DNA from: Alligator mississippiensis
Lineage: Eukaryota; Chordata; Crocodylia; Alligatoridae
Direction of reading: 5' to 3'
DNA length: 64,000 bases
NCBI RefSeq assembly: GCF_030867095.1
Contig: NC_081831.1
Coordinates: 39,865,319 to 39,929,318, forward strand
This document shows, piece by piece, positions 62,344-64,000 of this stretch. The notes under the pieces were generated by a model, which was given only the letters and a program-made list of their open reading frames with translations, was not told where the DNA came from and searched no databases. The stretch's first letter is position 1. Each line of letters begins with the position of its first letter. The position numbers were made by a program, and so were the translations under genes.

Positions 62344-64000
62344 TGTAACAGGGCGCCATCTCTAGAGTGGTCAAGAATTCCTGGTGGCACCCCAGAGTCC
62401 CTTTTATTCCAATCTACTTCTGGAAACAGTCTCCCCTTCGCTCTCCTGCCACACCTTCATGTTTCTTTTGGTTCTCAAAAGGGAGGCTGCCCTAGTGGCT
62501 CCCAGATCAGGTCTTCACTCCAGAGCACTCAGAGGTGGGGAGCTCCTGCCTTAAGGGCTAATTGCACAGCTCCATTCCTTCACTGTGCCCCATGCCTCTC
62601 AGGTGCTATATGAGTATTGTTCCCTCAGCCAACTCTGCATCCACCCCTTTAATATAGCTAGGCCATCTAGCCTAGACCCACTGGGTCGGGTTCAGCTTTG
62701 AGACACTAGCTCTAATCAATTTCCTCTTGTCTCCAGGCCCCTGGCCCTGTGTAGCAGTGCCCCTCTGGTGCTGGGCTCTCTGGCCCCTGTAGCTGCACCC
62801 CTCTGGGCACTAATAAGGCCTCTACCTCCCCTTATAGCCTCATCCCAAAGCCACCGGGGTAAATTGAAACATAAACATTAAGCCCCTGGACAATAACAAA
62901 GGAAAAATTATATCTAATGGAGGCAGTGTGCCTGCTTACTTGCATCTCTTCCTCTCTAGGTTGCTCTTTCTGGTGCCCTGGCCAGCAGAGCTGGTTTTCA
63001 GTTTCCTAGGGCATTCAGGACCCCACACTCCACCACAGCCTGGGTTGGCTGTTCCCATCTAGCTCAGCCCAGGGTTTTTATAGCTCTGGCCTGAGCTTTC
63101 ATTTGGTCATGTGACAGCCCTAGTCAGCTAACTGGCTTGCAGGACTACCACACAGAGTGATTCTTTCACCTCCTGAAACGCTGTTTCTACCTCAGGGGTC
63201 CAAATTACCTTGGTCAGAGCTCCAGTCCATATTGGTGTGGTGCCTTGAGGACACCACTCATTCTGCAAAGTGAGGCACAAGTTTCCTATACTAATTTGTG
63301 AGTTCCAGAAAAGTCATTACCTGCTTCTTTGTCCAAGGTGTTTGGTACATTTGGAGTGCTTCTGCTTTGTCCATCAACGGTTGCACCTTGCAGCTTCCTA
63401 CTTGAAACCCAAGATAGCATGTTTACTCCTTCCCAATTGTGCACTTTCTCTGATTGGCTGTCAGTCCTGCCCTTCTTAGTTCTTGCAGTACAGCACTACT
63501 ACAAGAGGCTTCGCCACTTGCTGTCAGATTCCTGTATGATGCATCATCTCAATTTCTGCTTTTATCTGGCCCTGTAGCCTTTGTGGGATGCTCCTCCAAC
63601 TCTCCCAGATCACCTGGCCAGGAGGTTTTTCTATCCAATGTACCATGCCCTGATCCTCCCCTGGTGTCTCTCGGAACATGTCTCTGTATTCTTTCACCAG
63701 TTCACTGCTTGTCGTCGCTGTTCCTCTGATAGTTGAGGGGCTAGTTCCACATCCCTCCACCTGTTATCCTCCCTGAGGAAGGATCCCAGTTCGGGTTCTT
63801 CTGGGTGGGGTGCCAAACACAAGCCCTCTTGCTCTTGTCATGGTTTCAACATTGATATGAAACACTTGCTTCTTCTTTTGCCTGTATGGCTGGGCACCTT
63901 TTGTGCCTCTCAGTTTAAGAGGTATAAACAGGCTGTGGAGCAGCCTAACAAGGTGGTCATATGACCATGGGAGAGCTCTTGGATTGGAGGTTGAGGGCTG
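62344..64000 (-). mobile_element. Ty3/gypsy retroelement fossil, partial, with one LTR
   Basis: On the minus strand, pol-like frames from the window edge to about 63120 match the start of Ty3/gypsy reverse transcriptase (EYRDMFRETPGEDQGMVHWI; IPQRLQGQIKAEIEMM) and the part before RNase H (LRRAGLTANQRKCTIG; YLGFQVG). A probable LTR of 773 bp lies at 62344-63116: its ends are TGTCACA and TGTTACA, it has TATAAAA near its 5' end and AATAAA near its 3' end. The element is broken in several places, lacks much of pol, and continues beyond the window. It looks old. Confidence 0.75.

Overview
The window is vertebrate nuclear DNA, most likely from a sauropsid (crocodilian or turtle; I lean crocodilian but cannot prove it). 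Two spliced protein genes are recognisable, and they converge tail to tail as SASH3 and ZDHHC9 do on human Xq25-q26. Supporting a reptile or bird-line genome are CR1-type LINEs of two subfamilies, many hAT-type miniature elements and a Ty3/gypsy fossil; Alu and L1 were not seen.

Left part (1-13.5 kb, + strand): SASH3 (SLY1), the lymphocyte adaptor with SLY, SH3 and SAM regions. Seven coding exons lie between 1608 and 11644 and encode the last 363 residues. The short first coding exon (about 19 residues in human) was not found and probably lies left of the window. A canonical AATAAA at 13521 suggests a 3' UTR of about 1.9 kb.

Middle and right part (17.6-56.7 kb, - strand): ZDHHC9, a DHHC-type protein S-acyltransferase. 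A non-coding first exon sits in a CpG island near 56.6 kb. Nine coding exons between 55634 and 17658 give a complete 389-residue protein. The intron after the first coding exon is about 24 kb. One intron (22195-22490) is a textbook AT-AC, U12-type minor-spliceosome intron.

The introns, above all the 24 kb one, hold transposon fossils. The most striking are four GC-rich fold-back elements with AT-rich terminal inverted repeats; three have 8-bp target duplications typical of hAT transposons and the fourth an imperfect one. There are also Charlie-like hAT elements, one of which carries a 2.15-kb GC-rich insertion, and two clear CR1 copies plus a more decayed CR1/L3-like piece. The fourth fold-back element is split by one of the CR1s.

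Right edge (57-64 kb): no host gene was recognised. UTP14A, the next gene in human, was not seen. This part holds a hAT-like repeat, AT-rich sequence, a CA/TG microsatellite hairpin, and a broken Ty3/gypsy pol fragment with an LTR that runs off the window.
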